From the NCBI GenBank assembly GCA_039816045.1, contig JBCBYB010000002.1, positions 124,001-188,000 of the forward strand: a stretch of DNA of 64,000 bases. The letters are read 5' to 3'. The position numbers and the translations under genes are program-made. Source of the DNA: Thermohalobaculum sp039816045. Its GTDB lineage: Bacteria; Pseudomonadota; Alphaproteobacteria; Rhodobacterales; Rhodobacteraceae. Positions 46,522-55,830 of this stretch are shown piece by piece. The notes under the pieces were generated by a model. The model did no database searches and had not been told where the DNA came from. It was given only the letters and a program-made list of their open reading frames with translations. The stretch's first letter is position 1, and every line of letters begins with the position of its first letter.

Positions 46522-46977
46522 TCACAACAGACGCTTCATCCCCCAATGGGTGGCCTCAAACCCCAGCCGCTCATAGAACCGCAGGGCGTCCTCCCGGTCG
46601 CGGTCGGTGGTGAGTTGAACCAGCGATGCACGGTCGTCCTGCGCCCTGGCAAAGGCTGCCCGGAACAGCGCCTCGCCGATCCCCTCGCCCCGGGCGCTGG
46701 CCGCGACGCGGACACCCTCGATCTGAGCCCGCGCCGCCCCCATGCGAGAGAGACCGTGGATAAGGGTGTACTGAAGACACCCGACGAGTTGGCCCGCGGC
46801 TTCGGCCAAGAGGTAGACATTGCCTGACTGCTCGGCCATGCGCGCGAACGCCTCTGCGTAAGCCGGATCTCCCGGAGATTCCCGGGTCGCCCCGATCGCG
46901 TCATCGGCGAGCAAGCGCGCAATTGCCTCAACGTCGCGCGCCTCGGCCACCCGAATGGTAAGGGCAAAACCGGCCAT
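46522..46977 (-). CDS. GNAT family N-acetyltransferase
   Basis: This 151-residue acetyltransferase has the acetyl-CoA-binding pattern VRVAASARGEGIGEALFRAAF (R-x-x-G-x-G/A near residues 97-102) followed by ASLVQLTTDRDREDALRFYERLGFEATHWGMKR. This layout resembles small GNATs acting on amino acids or antibiotics, but the acceptor is unknown. Its ATG overlaps the last base of the upstream membrane-protein stop (TGATG), so it is translated with it. The earlier frame up to 47232 is spurious. Confidence 0.88.
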   Translation of the reverse strand: MAGFALTIRVAEARDVEAIARLLADDAIGATRESPGDPAYAEAFARMAEQSGNVYLLAEAAGQLVGCLQYTLIHGLSRMGAARAQIEGVRVAASARGEGIGEALFRAAFARAQDDRASLVQLTTDRDREDALRFYERLGFEATHWGMKRLL

Positions 46978-48338
46978 CAGAGCGTTTTCTTCCGCCGCAA
47001 CTGCCAGGCCCCGAGTGCCGCGATAATCCCCGGAACAAGATAGGGGATCAGATGTTTCTCGTACTCGTAGTAGCCATCCGCCAGCACCACGAACAGCGGA
47101 GCCAGAACCGTCGGCAGAAGAAATAAGGCCGAGAGCCAGGACCGTGTGGTGACCGCCGCAGCGAACCCCAGGGTGAAGACGGCAAAGACCCAACCCAAGC
47201 GGGATAGGATCGCAGAGGTGATCGGCGGCCACTCGCCTACCAACAAGTAACTCAGTCGATAATCAGCTCGAAATGCGGTCAGACAGGACTCCGCTGCCGA
47301 GCGCCAGAGAATCTCCGGGGCGCGCAGAACGATCCCGAGAAACGGCGACAGCATCCCAGCCTCCGCCAACCGCTCTCGCTCTCGCCAATCGACATCGACG
47401 AGATCCGGCCAATAGGACTGCCCCCATCGATCGACGATGTCCGATCCGAGACCAAGGGACACCGCGGTCTCCGGATCAACTCGGACCAGGCGCTCCTCGA
47501 GGCGCTCGCCGAACGCGCGAGCCTCCCATCCCGACACGCCCGCAAGACTGTAGGCGACGCCATTGTGCAACCGGTTGAACCCGTTGAAGTCGCCATAGCG
47601 GATGGAGTTTCGCGCCAGCCCAATCACACAGGCGAAGATCAGCAGTCCGGTGGCCACCAAACGCCAGCGCCCGGGCGCACCGGTGGCCCAGATCACCGCA
47701 ACAGCCGGCAGCACAAACAGCAGCACGGCGGGTTTGGCATAGATCATCGCCACTGTGGCAAGGGCGAAGAGGATCCCCGTGCTCGGCCCGCGATGGATGC
47801 GTAAGGCCAACGCCGTCCAAAGCGGCATGCCTGCGATCACCGCCGCCTCCTCATAGAACGAGGCGAATAGGCCCAGGGTCAGGGGGCACACAAGGACGAG
47901 CACAAGGACCCCACCGGTTGCTATCTGCGCCGCGCGACCAGTCAATGTGCGGATGAGCAAGAGCGCTCCGAGCGCATAGACCAAATGATAGAGGTAAGGC
48001 AGCGTAAGGAGCGACACCCTCTCCCACCCCGCCAGTTTGGCCACAGTCCCAGTGATGAGCGCGATGAGGCCCGACAGGCTGTCCGGGATCAAGCGTCTTG
48101 TGAGGGTCTCGGCCAACGGCATCATGGGATAATCGGTGGCGGGCACCGAACCGAACACCGCGAACTCCCGCGAGACAAAGGCCTTGTCGAGGACGCGGTG
48201 ACCATCCCCGTTGTCCTGCATTGCGATGTCCAGAACCGAGAGCTGCACCTGCGTGGCCAAGCCTGCCCAGACCAGCAGCGCGGCCGCCACGATCGCGAGT
48301 GAGACGAGAGACCCGCGAGAGCGGGCCGCCGCACTCAC
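46977..48338 (-). CDS. Polytopic membrane protein, possible GT-C type
   Basis: This 453-residue protein has about ten hydrophobic helices. A large non-hydrophobic segment (about 255-335) contains NSIRYGDFNGFNRLHNG and VDVDWRERERL. The first extracytoplasmic loop holds an acidic patch (MQDNGDGHRV) after helix one, a place where GT-C glycosyltransferases keep a catalytic aspartate. That is suggestive only. The start is GTG 48338, overlapping the trpF stop (GTGA). Its own stop overlaps the GNAT start, so the three are coupled. No family is recognised. Confidence 0.65.
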   Translation of the reverse strand: MSAAARSRGSLVSLAIVAAALLVWAGLATQVQLSVLDIAMQDNGDGHRVLDKAFVSREFAVFGSVPATDYPMMPLAETLTRRLIPDSLSGLIALITGTVAKLAGWERVSLLTLPYLYHLVYALGALLLIRTLTGRAAQIATGGVLVLVLVCPLTLGLFASFYEEAAVIAGMPLWTALALRIHRGPSTGILFALATVAMIYAKPAVLLFVLPAVAVIWATGAPGRWRLVATGLLIFACVIGLARNSIRYGDFNGFNRLHNGVAYSLAGVSGWEARAFGERLEERLVRVDPETAVSLGLGSDIVDRWGQSYWPDLVDVDWRERERLAEAGMLSPFLGIVLRAPEILWRSAAESCLTAFRADYRLSYLLVGEWPPITSAILSRLGWVFAVFTLGFAAAVTTRSWLSALFLLPTVLAPLFVVLADGYYEYEKHLIPYLVPGIIAALGAWQLRRKKTL

Positions 48339-49015
48339 CCGACCTTACCCGGTGCCGCCGCCGCGGCGGCGGCCAGAAACCCTCGGATACGCTCGGGATC
48401 TTTGACACCCGGGGCCGTTTCGACCGCACTGGAGACGTCGAGTTGCTGGGCCCCGGTCACAGCGACCGCTTGCTCGATCCGGTCCGCAGTCAGACCACCG
48501 GCCAACATCCACGGAACCGGCCAACGCCGCCCAGACAAGAGCGTCCAATCGAAAGCAATGGCGTTGCCCCCTGGGCGGCTCGCCCCCTTGGGAGGTTTCG
48601 CGTCGACGAGCAACTGGTCGGCAACGGGTGCATAGTCAGCAATGCGGTCCAGATCCGCGCGCTCTCGGACACCAATCGCTTTCATGACGGGAAGGCCGGT
48701 CGCGTCCTTGGCTTCCAAGACCCGCTCCGGGGTTTCCCTGCCATGAAGCTGGATCATGTCGATCGGCAACGCCGAGACCCGCGCCAGCATCGCATCGTCA
48801 GGATCGACCAAGAGTGCAACGCGAATGACGCCCGGCGGCACATCCATGGCCAAACGCGCGACCGAGTCCTCCGAGAGGCTGCGCGGGCTCGGAGGGAACA
48901 TCACAAAGCCTACATAGGCTGCTCCGGCCTCTACCGCGGCTGACACGCCAGCCTCATCGGTAAGGCCGCAGATCTTTACCCGGATTCCGGAAGAGCATCC
49001 CGCGTTCTGTTCCAT
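48335..49015 (-). CDS. trpF: Phosphoribosylanthranilate isomerase
   Basis: This 226-residue TIM-barrel enzyme performs the third step from anthranilate to tryptophan. The catalytic cysteine is in VKICGLTDEAG (C near 16). YVGFVMFPPSPRSLS, IQLHGRET, LLVDAKPPKG (catalytic aspartate), WMLAGGL and LDVSSAVETAPGVKD are all present. It ends in an unusual run of eight alanines plus a few residues. Its ribosome context and the 9-base gap to the preceding lapA gene suggest one transcript with lapA and ihfB. Confidence 0.95.
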   Translation of the reverse strand: MEQNAGCSSGIRVKICGLTDEAGVSAAVEAGAAYVGFVMFPPSPRSLSEDSVARLAMDVPPGVIRVALLVDPDDAMLARVSALPIDMIQLHGRETPERVLEAKDATGLPVMKAIGVRERADLDRIADYAPVADQLLVDAKPPKGASRPGGNAIAFDWTLLSGRRWPVPWMLAGGLTADRIEQAVAVTGAQQLDVSSAVETAPGVKDPERIRGFLAAAAAAAPGKVG

Positions 49016-49024
49016 GCCTGGGGT

Positions 49025-49366
49025 TTAGCGCCGGGCCGGGAGCTGCGGCAAGCCCTCTTCGCCATCCCCAATGCGCGCTGCAAGCTGACGGATCTCCCGG
49101 CGCAGGCGTCCAACCTCGCGGTTGCGTTCCTCTGCCAGGCGGCGGTGCTTCGCCTCCCGTACCCACTCCATAAGGTGCCCAACCACGATGCCGAGCATCA
49201 CCGACACGAGGATAACGGCAGAGAGCGGCACCGCGGTGATGCGGGTCGCATCGATCCCGAGTTCCGGCGGCAGCAAATGCAGATCGACCGGCGAGATATT
49301 CGCTACACCAATCACCACGAGGCCGAGGCCGATCAGCGCAAAGGCCAGCAGTTTGAGCATCCGCAT
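49025..49366 (-). CDS. lapA: LapA (DUF1049) family membrane protein
   Basis: This 113-residue protein has two transmembrane helices (about 5-24 and 47-66). They are followed by a basic coiled coil (about 70-100, rich in R, E and L). The first helix ends in VANISPVDLHLLPP, typical of LapA, which in E. coli works with LapB in lipopolysaccharide assembly control. It sits between ihfB and trpF in the order usual for alphaproteobacteria. Confidence 0.85.
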   Translation of the reverse strand: MRMLKLLAFALIGLGLVVIGVANISPVDLHLLPPELGIDATRITAVPLSAVILVSVMLGIVVGHLMEWVREAKHRRLAEERNREVGRLRREIRQLAARIGDGEEGLPQLPARR

Positions 49367-49388
49367 CGGAGACCTCCAGCGGGCGGCG

Positions 49389-49670
49389 TCAGTCCGTGTT
49401 CATCCGTTCGCGGAGTTCCTTACCGGCCTTGAAGAAGGGAACCGTCTTCTCCGGCACCTCCACCGACTCTCCGGTCCGCGGATTGCGACCCAGACGCGCA
49501 TCCCGCGTCTTCACCGAGAACGCACCGAACCCGCGCAGTTCGACCCGGTCGCCCCGCGCCAGAGCTTCCGTGATCTCGTCGAACACTGTGGAGACGATCC
49601 GTTCGACATCGCGCTGGTAGAGATGCGGGTTTTCCTCGGCAATCAGTTGCACGAGCTCCGACTTAATCAT
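49389..49670 (-). CDS. ihfB: Integration host factor subunit beta
   Basis: This 93-residue nucleoid protein heterodimerises with IhfA to bend DNA sharply at specific sites. It begins MIKSELVQLIAEENPHL and contains the family's GRVELRGFGAF-like segment (DRVELRGFGAFSVKTRDAR) and the arm GRNPRTGESVEVPEKTVPFF with the DNA-intercalating proline. The start at ATG 49670 matches homologues; upstream codons to 49736 are not conserved. It is followed by lapA and trpF with small gaps. Confidence 0.96.
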   Translation of the reverse strand: MIKSELVQLIAEENPHLYQRDVERIVSTVFDEITEALARGDRVELRGFGAFSVKTRDARLGRNPRTGESVEVPEKTVPFFKAGKELRERMNTD

Positions 49671-49769
49671 GATACCCCCAGGCCCCCATGGCCAAATCCC
49701 TGTCTGGTCAGTCTTTTTATTGTGATCAGCTTGCACCCGGTGGTCCCATGCGTCAACGCCCGTTGCACC

Positions 49770-50687
49770 TTAGGGCCCGGTGTAAATCGTCATCAACCGA
49801 GGTCCCGGCGCGACATGGAGCCTTGCCGCAGGTAAGAAGGCCGAAAGCTCGTCTTCGAATTGATCGAGCGGGAAGGGCAGCTCCGCCTTCTTGGTACGAT
49901 AGTCTCTCACCTTCAGGTCGGTCGAGAGATCATGTTCCTCGGCGAGCCAGGCGCGCATTTCGGAATCGGCACCGATGGCGTCGACCAAGCCTAGGTCGAT
50001 CGCCTGGCGTCCCGTAAACACGCGTCCATCGGTTACTGCGGAGAGCGCTGCGCCCTCAAGCCCGCGCCGGTCGGACACCAGCGCCGTGAACCAGTCGAAG
50101 GTGTTGAGAACCATGTCCTCGAGCGCTTGCATCGCCGCCGGATCGTTGGGCACCACGGGATTGGGGGCTGCCTTTAGGGGCGAGGACTTCACCTCGGCAA
50201 ACTGAATGCCGATGCTGTCGAGCAGCTCGGTCACATTAGGGATCTGACTAACCACACCGATTGAGCCCGTGATCGAGGTTTTGCGGGCATAGATCCGGTC
50301 CGCGCCCATCGCGACGATGTACCCACCGGACGCCGCAACTTCCCCGATCAGGGCGACGACCGGCTTCTTCTCGGCCACCTCGCGGAGCGCATCGAAGATT
50401 GCCTCGGAGCCCGCCGCGGTGCCGCCAGGGCTCGCGATCGAGACAATAAGAGCCTTAGCGCTGTCGGCATCGCGCACCCTCGCGATGCCATCAAGGCGAG
50501 CGCGATCGTCGAAAATCGGACCATCGACGCTGATCCGGGCGATATGGTCCTTGGTCTCCTTGCTGGTATTCCATGGGACAAGAGCGACAACGGCAATCAG
50601 CACCGCAACGATGGCAAGGATCCGCCAAAGTGCGACCCGCCTGCGCAGTTTCCACCGCTCGATGATGCTGTCGGCTGTGGCAGTCAT
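49770..50687 (-). CDS. sppA: Signal peptide peptidase SppA, short form
   Basis: This 305-residue membrane-anchored serine protease cleaves leftover signal peptides. One helix near residues 21-39 anchors it. The nucleophile serine is S120 in VAASGGYIVAMGAD, with the general-base lysine probably K167 in FAEVKSSPLK. TSITGSIGV and GRVFTGRQAIDLGLVDAIG are also characteristic. It matches the short (half-length) family of Bacillus and alphaproteobacteria. I used ATG 50687, the first codon with plausible context. It is followed after 99 bases by ihfB. Confidence 0.94.
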   Translation of the reverse strand: MTATADSIIERWKLRRRVALWRILAIVAVLIAVVALVPWNTSKETKDHIARISVDGPIFDDRARLDGIARVRDADSAKALIVSIASPGGTAAGSEAIFDALREVAEKKPVVALIGEVAASGGYIVAMGADRIYARKTSITGSIGVVSQIPNVTELLDSIGIQFAEVKSSPLKAAPNPVVPNDPAAMQALEDMVLNTFDWFTALVSDRRGLEGAALSAVTDGRVFTGRQAIDLGLVDAIGADSEMRAWLAEEHDLSTDLKVRDYRTKKAELPFPLDQFEDELSAFLPAARLHVAPGPRLMTIYTGP

Positions 50688-50774
50688 GGTCGCCTCCGAA
50701 TGAAGTAGCACGCGTGCGTTTTGGATATGGTCTCCCCCGGCCCGGAACAAGGGGGCCACACGCCGCGCCGCACC

Positions 50775-51929
50775 TCAGCGCACAACAACGGGTTGTAGAG
50801 CGTCGTCTGGCCGCCATCGCGGTGCCTCCGAACAGAGCCAGCGATTGGCCCATGCCGGGTTGTTCGCCTGCTGTGGCGGAAGGTCCATCACTGCGAGCTC
50901 CGTCAAGCCCTCCGGATCGACCAGGGCCACCTTGTCGCGATAATGCGCCTGCAACATCGGCCCGCCTGTCGTCCTTGTCTCCACAAGGAACAATGGCTGC
51001 TCACGCCGCGCCTTCCTCTTGGCCGACGCCCGTTGCCTTCGCAGGTCCTGAAGCCATTCTTCGCGGAGTTTGACAGCCCTTTTCTGACCCTCGGGCCCGC
51101 CAACCGGGTCGATACCGGCGGACCGGACGTAATCCCGCAAGCTGACCGGCGGCGCATCCTCGCGTTTCGCAGCGCTAAAGCTGTTCCGGCCCTCGCCGAG
51201 AAACCGCAGCCCGGCGAGATCGAGGAGCGCTGCCAGATCACACCCTGTGTAGCACCTGATCTTCCGGCTCCCGTAATCGTCAAGCCCCTCGATGATCTCC
51301 CGCACCCGCGCCGCAAAAGGCTCGGACGCATCGAAATGCTCCAAAGGAAGCTCTCGGCGCGCGAGGTAAGCGGCAAGTGCGTTTTCCCAAGGATCGTCGC
51401 TGTCACCCGAGGGTGAGGGATCGCTGGGCGGAAACGTGTTCGCCAGCGCATCCCACCGCATATCGAGGACATCAGAGACATGCTGACCGAGCTGATCGCT
51501 TACCGTCCGAGGCTGCTCAGCCCAATCTGGCAGCGTGCTTCGGGACTCGCTCTGCGGCGCCCCCCAAACGAGCCGGCCAGCGTCGAAATCATCCAGAATG
51601 TCCAGGGGCAGCTGCTGAACACCCTCCCAGGCCGCCGCCAACGCATCGGCAAGCCCGGCGGCGCCAAGTTTCCGAGCCATACGCTCTGCGGCGGGCATGT
51701 AGCGCCAATTCTGCCTGAATATCGAGCCGTTGCCGGTAAACTTGCCTGCAATTACCTGGTAAAAATGGCAAAACACCTTCGTTTCGAAGAGATCGTCCGG
51801 CAGTTCATCCAGGCGGACACCTAAATCGGTCAAGTCATACCAGTCCGTCCACCACAAAATGTATTCGGAGGTGCGGATGCCGTTATAGCTCTCAGGCAAG
51901 TCTAGGGTCGGCACGCGGGTGAGTTTCAT
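50775..51929 (-). CDS. Protein of unknown function (384 aa)
   Basis: A complete frame starts at ATG 51929. The N-terminal third has a pattern (LFETKVFCHFYQVIAGKFTG, then AAERMARKLGAAGLADALAAAW) faintly like DMP19/DUF4375 proteins, but I cannot assign it firmly. The middle is acidic and proline-rich, and the last third has a basic helix (RASAKRKARREQPLF) followed by a beta-rich end. It has no signal peptide or membrane helix, so it is probably cytoplasmic. It lies between a glycosyltransferase and sppA inside a normally conserved block, so it is an accessory gene. Confidence 0.65.
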   Translation of the reverse strand: MKLTRVPTLDLPESYNGIRTSEYILWWTDWYDLTDLGVRLDELPDDLFETKVFCHFYQVIAGKFTGNGSIFRQNWRYMPAAERMARKLGAAGLADALAAAWEGVQQLPLDILDDFDAGRLVWGAPQSESRSTLPDWAEQPRTVSDQLGQHVSDVLDMRWDALANTFPPSDPSPSGDSDDPWENALAAYLARRELPLEHFDASEPFAARVREIIEGLDDYGSRKIRCYTGCDLAALLDLAGLRFLGEGRNSFSAAKREDAPPVSLRDYVRSAGIDPVGGPEGQKRAVKLREEWLQDLRRQRASAKRKARREQPLFLVETRTTGGPMLQAHYRDKVALVDPEGLTELAVMDLPPQQANNPAWANRWLCSEAPRWRPDDALQPVVVR

Positions 51930-52019
51930 TGGGAAGACCTGATATCAAATTGAGTGCCGGGAGTGTCCTCCACGCCCACGGATCTCTCAACCGAAAGGGA
52001 TGCGGCTTAGACGCGGCAA

Positions 52020-53261
52020 TTAGCCCTTCGAAGCGATTTTCCGCCAACTTGAACACTCGGTGGTCGGTGGAACAGTGTTGGTCGCCGGAAACAAGACACG
52101 CTCATAGGCATCGGCCATGGGCTCTATCTCAAAATCCTTGGCGCGCGCCCGCGCGTCCGTTCCGCCATCGGCCAGCGTTGCAAGAATTGCATCGGCCAGG
52201 GCCTGCGGGTCTCCGAGTGGGACCAGCCGCCCCCAGCGACCATCTTCGAGGACCTCACGTGCGGCCGGAGGCCAATCGGTCGTGACAACGGGCAACCCGA
52301 CCGCCATCGCCTCCGGGATTACATTGGCAAGCCCTTCAAAATCAGAACTCATCACGAAGACATCGGAACGCGCCATCCATGCCGCGGGAGCGTCTACGAA
52401 GCCCGGCATCCGCAATCCGCTGGCGACACCGAGCTTTTCAGCCTCGGCCTCGATCGCTGCCCGCAACGGCCCTTCTCCAAGGATCGTGAGTCGCGCCTCT
52501 CTAGCTCTGGGATCAGCACGGACCCGCTGAAACGCCTCGAGCATGAGGGGATAGTTCTTCTGCGCCGCGAGTCGGCCAACGGCGATCAATTCGGGGGGCG
52601 ATCCGGGCGGGCGGGTGAGCCGCTCTGGCAGTCGCGCCGGATCTATCACCGGATTGTAAACGGTGACCAGCTTGCCCCGCGCCCGAGGAACCGTCTCTGA
52701 AAACGCGCGCTCGACGGCCAGCGAGACCGCGACGATCGCATCCGGCACCCGTGCTCCGAGCTTCACCGCGTGGCGCAGAACGACCGAACTCGGCCAGCCT
52801 CCCTTCGACAACGCCTCTTTGGGCGCGTTCTGCACCGACCAAACCAGCCGCGGACGGTGCCGAGCCAGCAACACGCCAATCGCGGCGGCGACATTGGTGT
52901 GAAACATAAAGGACAGCAATGTCCGAGGCCGTGTCGCATCAAGATACCGTGCGATGCCGCGTCCGGATGTCAAAGCGCGACGGGTACCGAGGACGCTAAC
53001 GTGCACGCCATCGGGACACTGGCCGCTGAGGGGGCCGCGATCTTGAAAGACCAAGATCTCCACCCGCCGGCCGCGCCGGCTGAGAGCGCCCGCGAGGTTG
53101 AGCGCGGCCCGTTCCGCCCCCCCGCCAGAAAAGTCTGGGATCAGGATGGTGAGGTCGGTTTCGGGCAAGGTGTCCACGATGATCTGCGGCGTCGCGGCGG
53201 ACAATGCGACCCAGGGCGCCTGCTGGCCGGGCGCGAAGGTCTCCCTCGCGCCCGGTCTCAT
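52020..53261 (-). CDS. Glycosyltransferase family 4 protein
   Basis: This 413-residue protein is a GT-B glycosyltransferase. N-terminal ILIPDFSGGGAERAALNLAGAL is typical of GT4 acceptor domains. The C-terminal donor domain has AVGRLAAQKNYPLMLEAF, GEGPLRAAIEAEAEKLG and the E-x7-E motif region SSDFEGLANVIPEAMAVGLPVVTTDW. The sugar and acceptor are unknown; exopolysaccharide or lipopolysaccharide synthesis is a general expectation. The start ATG 53261 lies 19 bases after the rpsA stop, so it is read through from rpsA. The conserved synteny of the region usually lacks it. Confidence 0.9.
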   Translation of the reverse strand: MRPGARETFAPGQQAPWVALSAATPQIIVDTLPETDLTILIPDFSGGGAERAALNLAGALSRRGRRVEILVFQDRGPLSGQCPDGVHVSVLGTRRALTSGRGIARYLDATRPRTLLSFMFHTNVAAAIGVLLARHRPRLVWSVQNAPKEALSKGGWPSSVVLRHAVKLGARVPDAIVAVSLAVERAFSETVPRARGKLVTVYNPVIDPARLPERLTRPPGSPPELIAVGRLAAQKNYPLMLEAFQRVRADPRAREARLTILGEGPLRAAIEAEAEKLGVASGLRMPGFVDAPAAWMARSDVFVMSSDFEGLANVIPEAMAVGLPVVTTDWPPAAREVLEDGRWGRLVPLGDPQALADAILATLADGGTDARARAKDFEIEPMADAYERVLFPATNTVPPTTECSSWRKIASKG

Positions 53262-53280
53262 TTAGTTGGGCAGAACCCGC

Positions 53281-54972
53281 TCAGTTGCCCTCACGGTCTT
53301 TGAGCGCTGCCCCAAGGATGTCGCCGAGCGAGGCGCCCGAGTCAGACGAACCATACTGCTCGACCGCTTCCTTCTCGTCGGCGATCTCGCGGGCCTTGAT
53401 GGACATGCTGAGACGCCGGGCTGCTTTGTCGAGGTTGGTGATCTTGGCATCCACCCGATCGCCCACCGAGAACCGGTCGGGCCGCTGATCCTGCCGGTCG
53501 CGGGCAAGGTCCGAACGACGAATGAAGGCTTTCATTCCGTCATACTCGACCTCGATGCCGCCGTCCTCGATCGCAGTCACGTCAACGGTGACCACCGAGC
53601 CGCGCTTGACGCCTTTGGTCGCCTCGGCAAACGGATCGCCACCGAGCTGCTTGACGCCGAGGGAGATGCGCTCCTTCTCGACATCCACATCCAGCACCAC
53701 AGCGCGGACCATGTCGCCCTTCTTGAAGTCCTGGATTGCTTCTTCGCCGGAACGGTTCCAGTCCAGATCGGAGAGGTGGACCATACCGTCGATATCGCCT
53801 TCGAGACCGATGAAGAGACCGAACTCCGTGATGTTCTTGACCTCGCCCTCGACCTCGGCACCCTGCGGGAAGTTGTCCGCGAAGGCATCCCACGGGTTGC
53901 GCAGGCACTGTTTCAGGCCAAGCGACACGCGGCGTTTGTTCGGATCGACATCGAGCACCATGACCTCGACCTCCTGGGAGGTGGAGACGATCTTGCCCGG
54001 GTGCACGTTCTTCTTGGTCCAGGACATCTCGGAGACGTGGACAAGCCCCTCGACCCCCGGCTCCAGCTCCACGAAGGCGCCGTAGTCGGTGATGTTGGTG
54101 ACGCGGCCGGTCCATTTCGAGCCGTGCGGGTACTTGGTCTCGACGCTGTCCCAGGGATCGGCCATCAGCTGCTTCATGCCGAGGGAGATGCGCTGGGTGT
54201 CCTTATTGACCTTGATCACCTGCACCTTGAGCGTCTCGCCGATGTTGACGATCTCGCTCGGGTGGTTGACGCGGCGCCAGGCCATATCGGTCACGTGGAG
54301 CAGACCGTCGACCCCGCCGAGGTCCACAAACGCACCGTAGTCGGTGACATTCTTGACCACGCCGTCGACCACATCGCCCTCTTTGAGCTTGGCGACGATC
54401 TCGGCCCGCTGCTCGGCACGGCTCTCCTCGAGCACGGCCCGGCGCGAGACGACGATGTTGCCGCGGCGGCGGTCCATCTTGAGGATCTGGAACGGCTGCG
54501 GCACGCCCATCAACGGGCCCACATCGCGCACCGGGCGCACATCGATCTGGGAGCCTGGAAGGAACGCCACGGCACCGCCGAGATCGACGGTGAAGCCACC
54601 CTTGACCCGACCGAAGATCGCGCCTTCGACGCGCTCCTGCTTGTCATTGGCTTTCTCGAGGCGGTCCCAGGCCTCCTCGCGGCGAGCCTTCTCGCGGCTG
54701 ATGGCGGCTTCGCCACGGGCGTTCTCGACCCGCTCCAGGAACACCTCGACGATGTCGCCCGGCTTGATCTCGGCAGGCTTGCCGGCAGTCGAGAACTCTT
54801 TGAGATCCACACGGCCCTCGGCTTTGAAGCCGACATCGATGATCGCCTGGCCGTTTTCGATCGCGATCACTGTTCCTTTGACGACCGACCCTTCGTCGGG
54901 CGTTGCCTGCTCAAGGCTCTCGTTGAGCAGGGCTTCGAATTCATCCATCGTTGGCGATGCAGCCATGTTCAT
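53281..54972 (-). CDS. rpsA: 30S ribosomal protein S1
   Basis: This 563-residue RNA-binding ribosomal protein recruits mRNA to the 30S subunit. Six S1 (OB-fold) domains lie at about 35-100, 120-185, 205-275, 290-360, 377-447 and 464-532. The third onward carry repeated signatures such as VDGLLHVTDMAWRR, VEGLVHVSEMSW and IDGMVHLSDLDW. Two in-frame ATGs begin the gene; 54972 is preferred, with GGAG seven bases before. It follows cmk after 112 bases, an interval containing a short hairpin and T-run, and is probably also transcribed from its own leader. Confidence 0.97.
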   Translation of the reverse strand: MNMAASPTMDEFEALLNESLEQATPDEGSVVKGTVIAIENGQAIIDVGFKAEGRVDLKEFSTAGKPAEIKPGDIVEVFLERVENARGEAAISREKARREEAWDRLEKANDKQERVEGAIFGRVKGGFTVDLGGAVAFLPGSQIDVRPVRDVGPLMGVPQPFQILKMDRRRGNIVVSRRAVLEESRAEQRAEIVAKLKEGDVVDGVVKNVTDYGAFVDLGGVDGLLHVTDMAWRRVNHPSEIVNIGETLKVQVIKVNKDTQRISLGMKQLMADPWDSVETKYPHGSKWTGRVTNITDYGAFVELEPGVEGLVHVSEMSWTKKNVHPGKIVSTSQEVEVMVLDVDPNKRRVSLGLKQCLRNPWDAFADNFPQGAEVEGEVKNITEFGLFIGLEGDIDGMVHLSDLDWNRSGEEAIQDFKKGDMVRAVVLDVDVEKERISLGVKQLGGDPFAEATKGVKRGSVVTVDVTAIEDGGIEVEYDGMKAFIRRSDLARDRQDQRPDRFSVGDRVDAKITNLDKAARRLSMSIKAREIADEKEAVEQYGSSDSGASLGDILGAALKDREGN

Positions 54973-55084
54973 TCAGTCTCCTAGCGTGTTTTTCAGGCCA
55001 GCCGGTTGGCTCCGGCGGTCTTGGGTCCGAGTGGTCGCAGCAGGCTTTCGGCCAGGCATACAAAAAAACACTCCAGCCGGGTCG

Positions 55085-55726
55085 CTAGTCTTTGACCCGC
55101 TCGAGTGCCTGCTCGATGATGCCCGCCGCCTTAGCGACAGCCTGTTCAATAGTCATTTCGGTGGTGTCGAGCAAGTGGGCATCGCTTGCCCTGGTGAGCG
55201 GGGCATCGGCGCGCTCACTGTCGCGCCGGTCGCGCTCTTCCATTTCCGCCAGAACCGCCTCGTACTGGGTAGTGCGGCCCGCCGCCACCAACTCGGCATG
55301 TCGACGGCGCGCCCGAGTCGGCGCATCGGCGGTGACGTAGAGCTTAACCTCGGCTTCCGGACAGATCACCGTACCGATGTCGCGTCCGTCGAGGATGGCG
55401 CCCCCGTCCCGCTCGGCGAAATTGCGCTGAAACTCCAACAGCGCTTTGCGGACCCCGGGCATTACCGCAACCCTGCTTGCGGCTCGGCTCGCCATCACAC
55501 TCCTCAGATCGTCGCGCTGGAGTTGGTCGGGGGTCAGTTCGCGCGCCACCAACTCTGCAACGCCCTCGTCAAGCGTGCCACGCCCTTGATCCAGGGTCCG
55601 TCTGCCCACCGCCCGATAGAGCATCCCCGTGTCCAGATGACCGAACCCAAAGCGCCCAGACATTGCACGCGCGATCGTTCCCTTGCCCGCCCCGGCTGGC
55701 CCATCGATGGCGACTGTAAAGCGCAT
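55085..55726 (-). CDS. cmk: Cytidylate kinase
   Basis: This 213-residue kinase phosphorylates CMP and dCMP. The P-loop is AIDGPAGAGKGTIARAM at the N-terminus. GHLDTGMLYRAVG, LDGRDIGTVICPEAEVKLYVTA and RARRRHAEL are the family's substrate and lid regions. It lies between aroA and rpsA, the classic order in proteobacteria, with the thioesterase gene inserted on the other strand just upstream. Confidence 0.96.
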   Translation of the reverse strand: MRFTVAIDGPAGAGKGTIARAMSGRFGFGHLDTGMLYRAVGRRTLDQGRGTLDEGVAELVARELTPDQLQRDDLRSVMASRAASRVAVMPGVRKALLEFQRNFAERDGGAILDGRDIGTVICPEAEVKLYVTADAPTRARRRHAELVAAGRTTQYEAVLAEMEERDRRDSERADAPLTRASDAHLLDTTEMTIEQAVAKAAGIIEQALERVKD

Positions 55727-55830
55727 TCGCGTCCCCCCGTCGGGCGAAAGGGTTAGGCGATCCAGTTGCGCGCGTCCAGAGTCAGGTGAACGTCTTGACC
55801 TATCGTTGGGTCAGCGCCCAATTCCCACCT

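Noticed and set aside
55040..55084. T-run on the minus strand (55062-55068) after cmk, as a possible terminator
   Set aside because: No convincing stem precedes the T-run, so I do not list it as a terminator.
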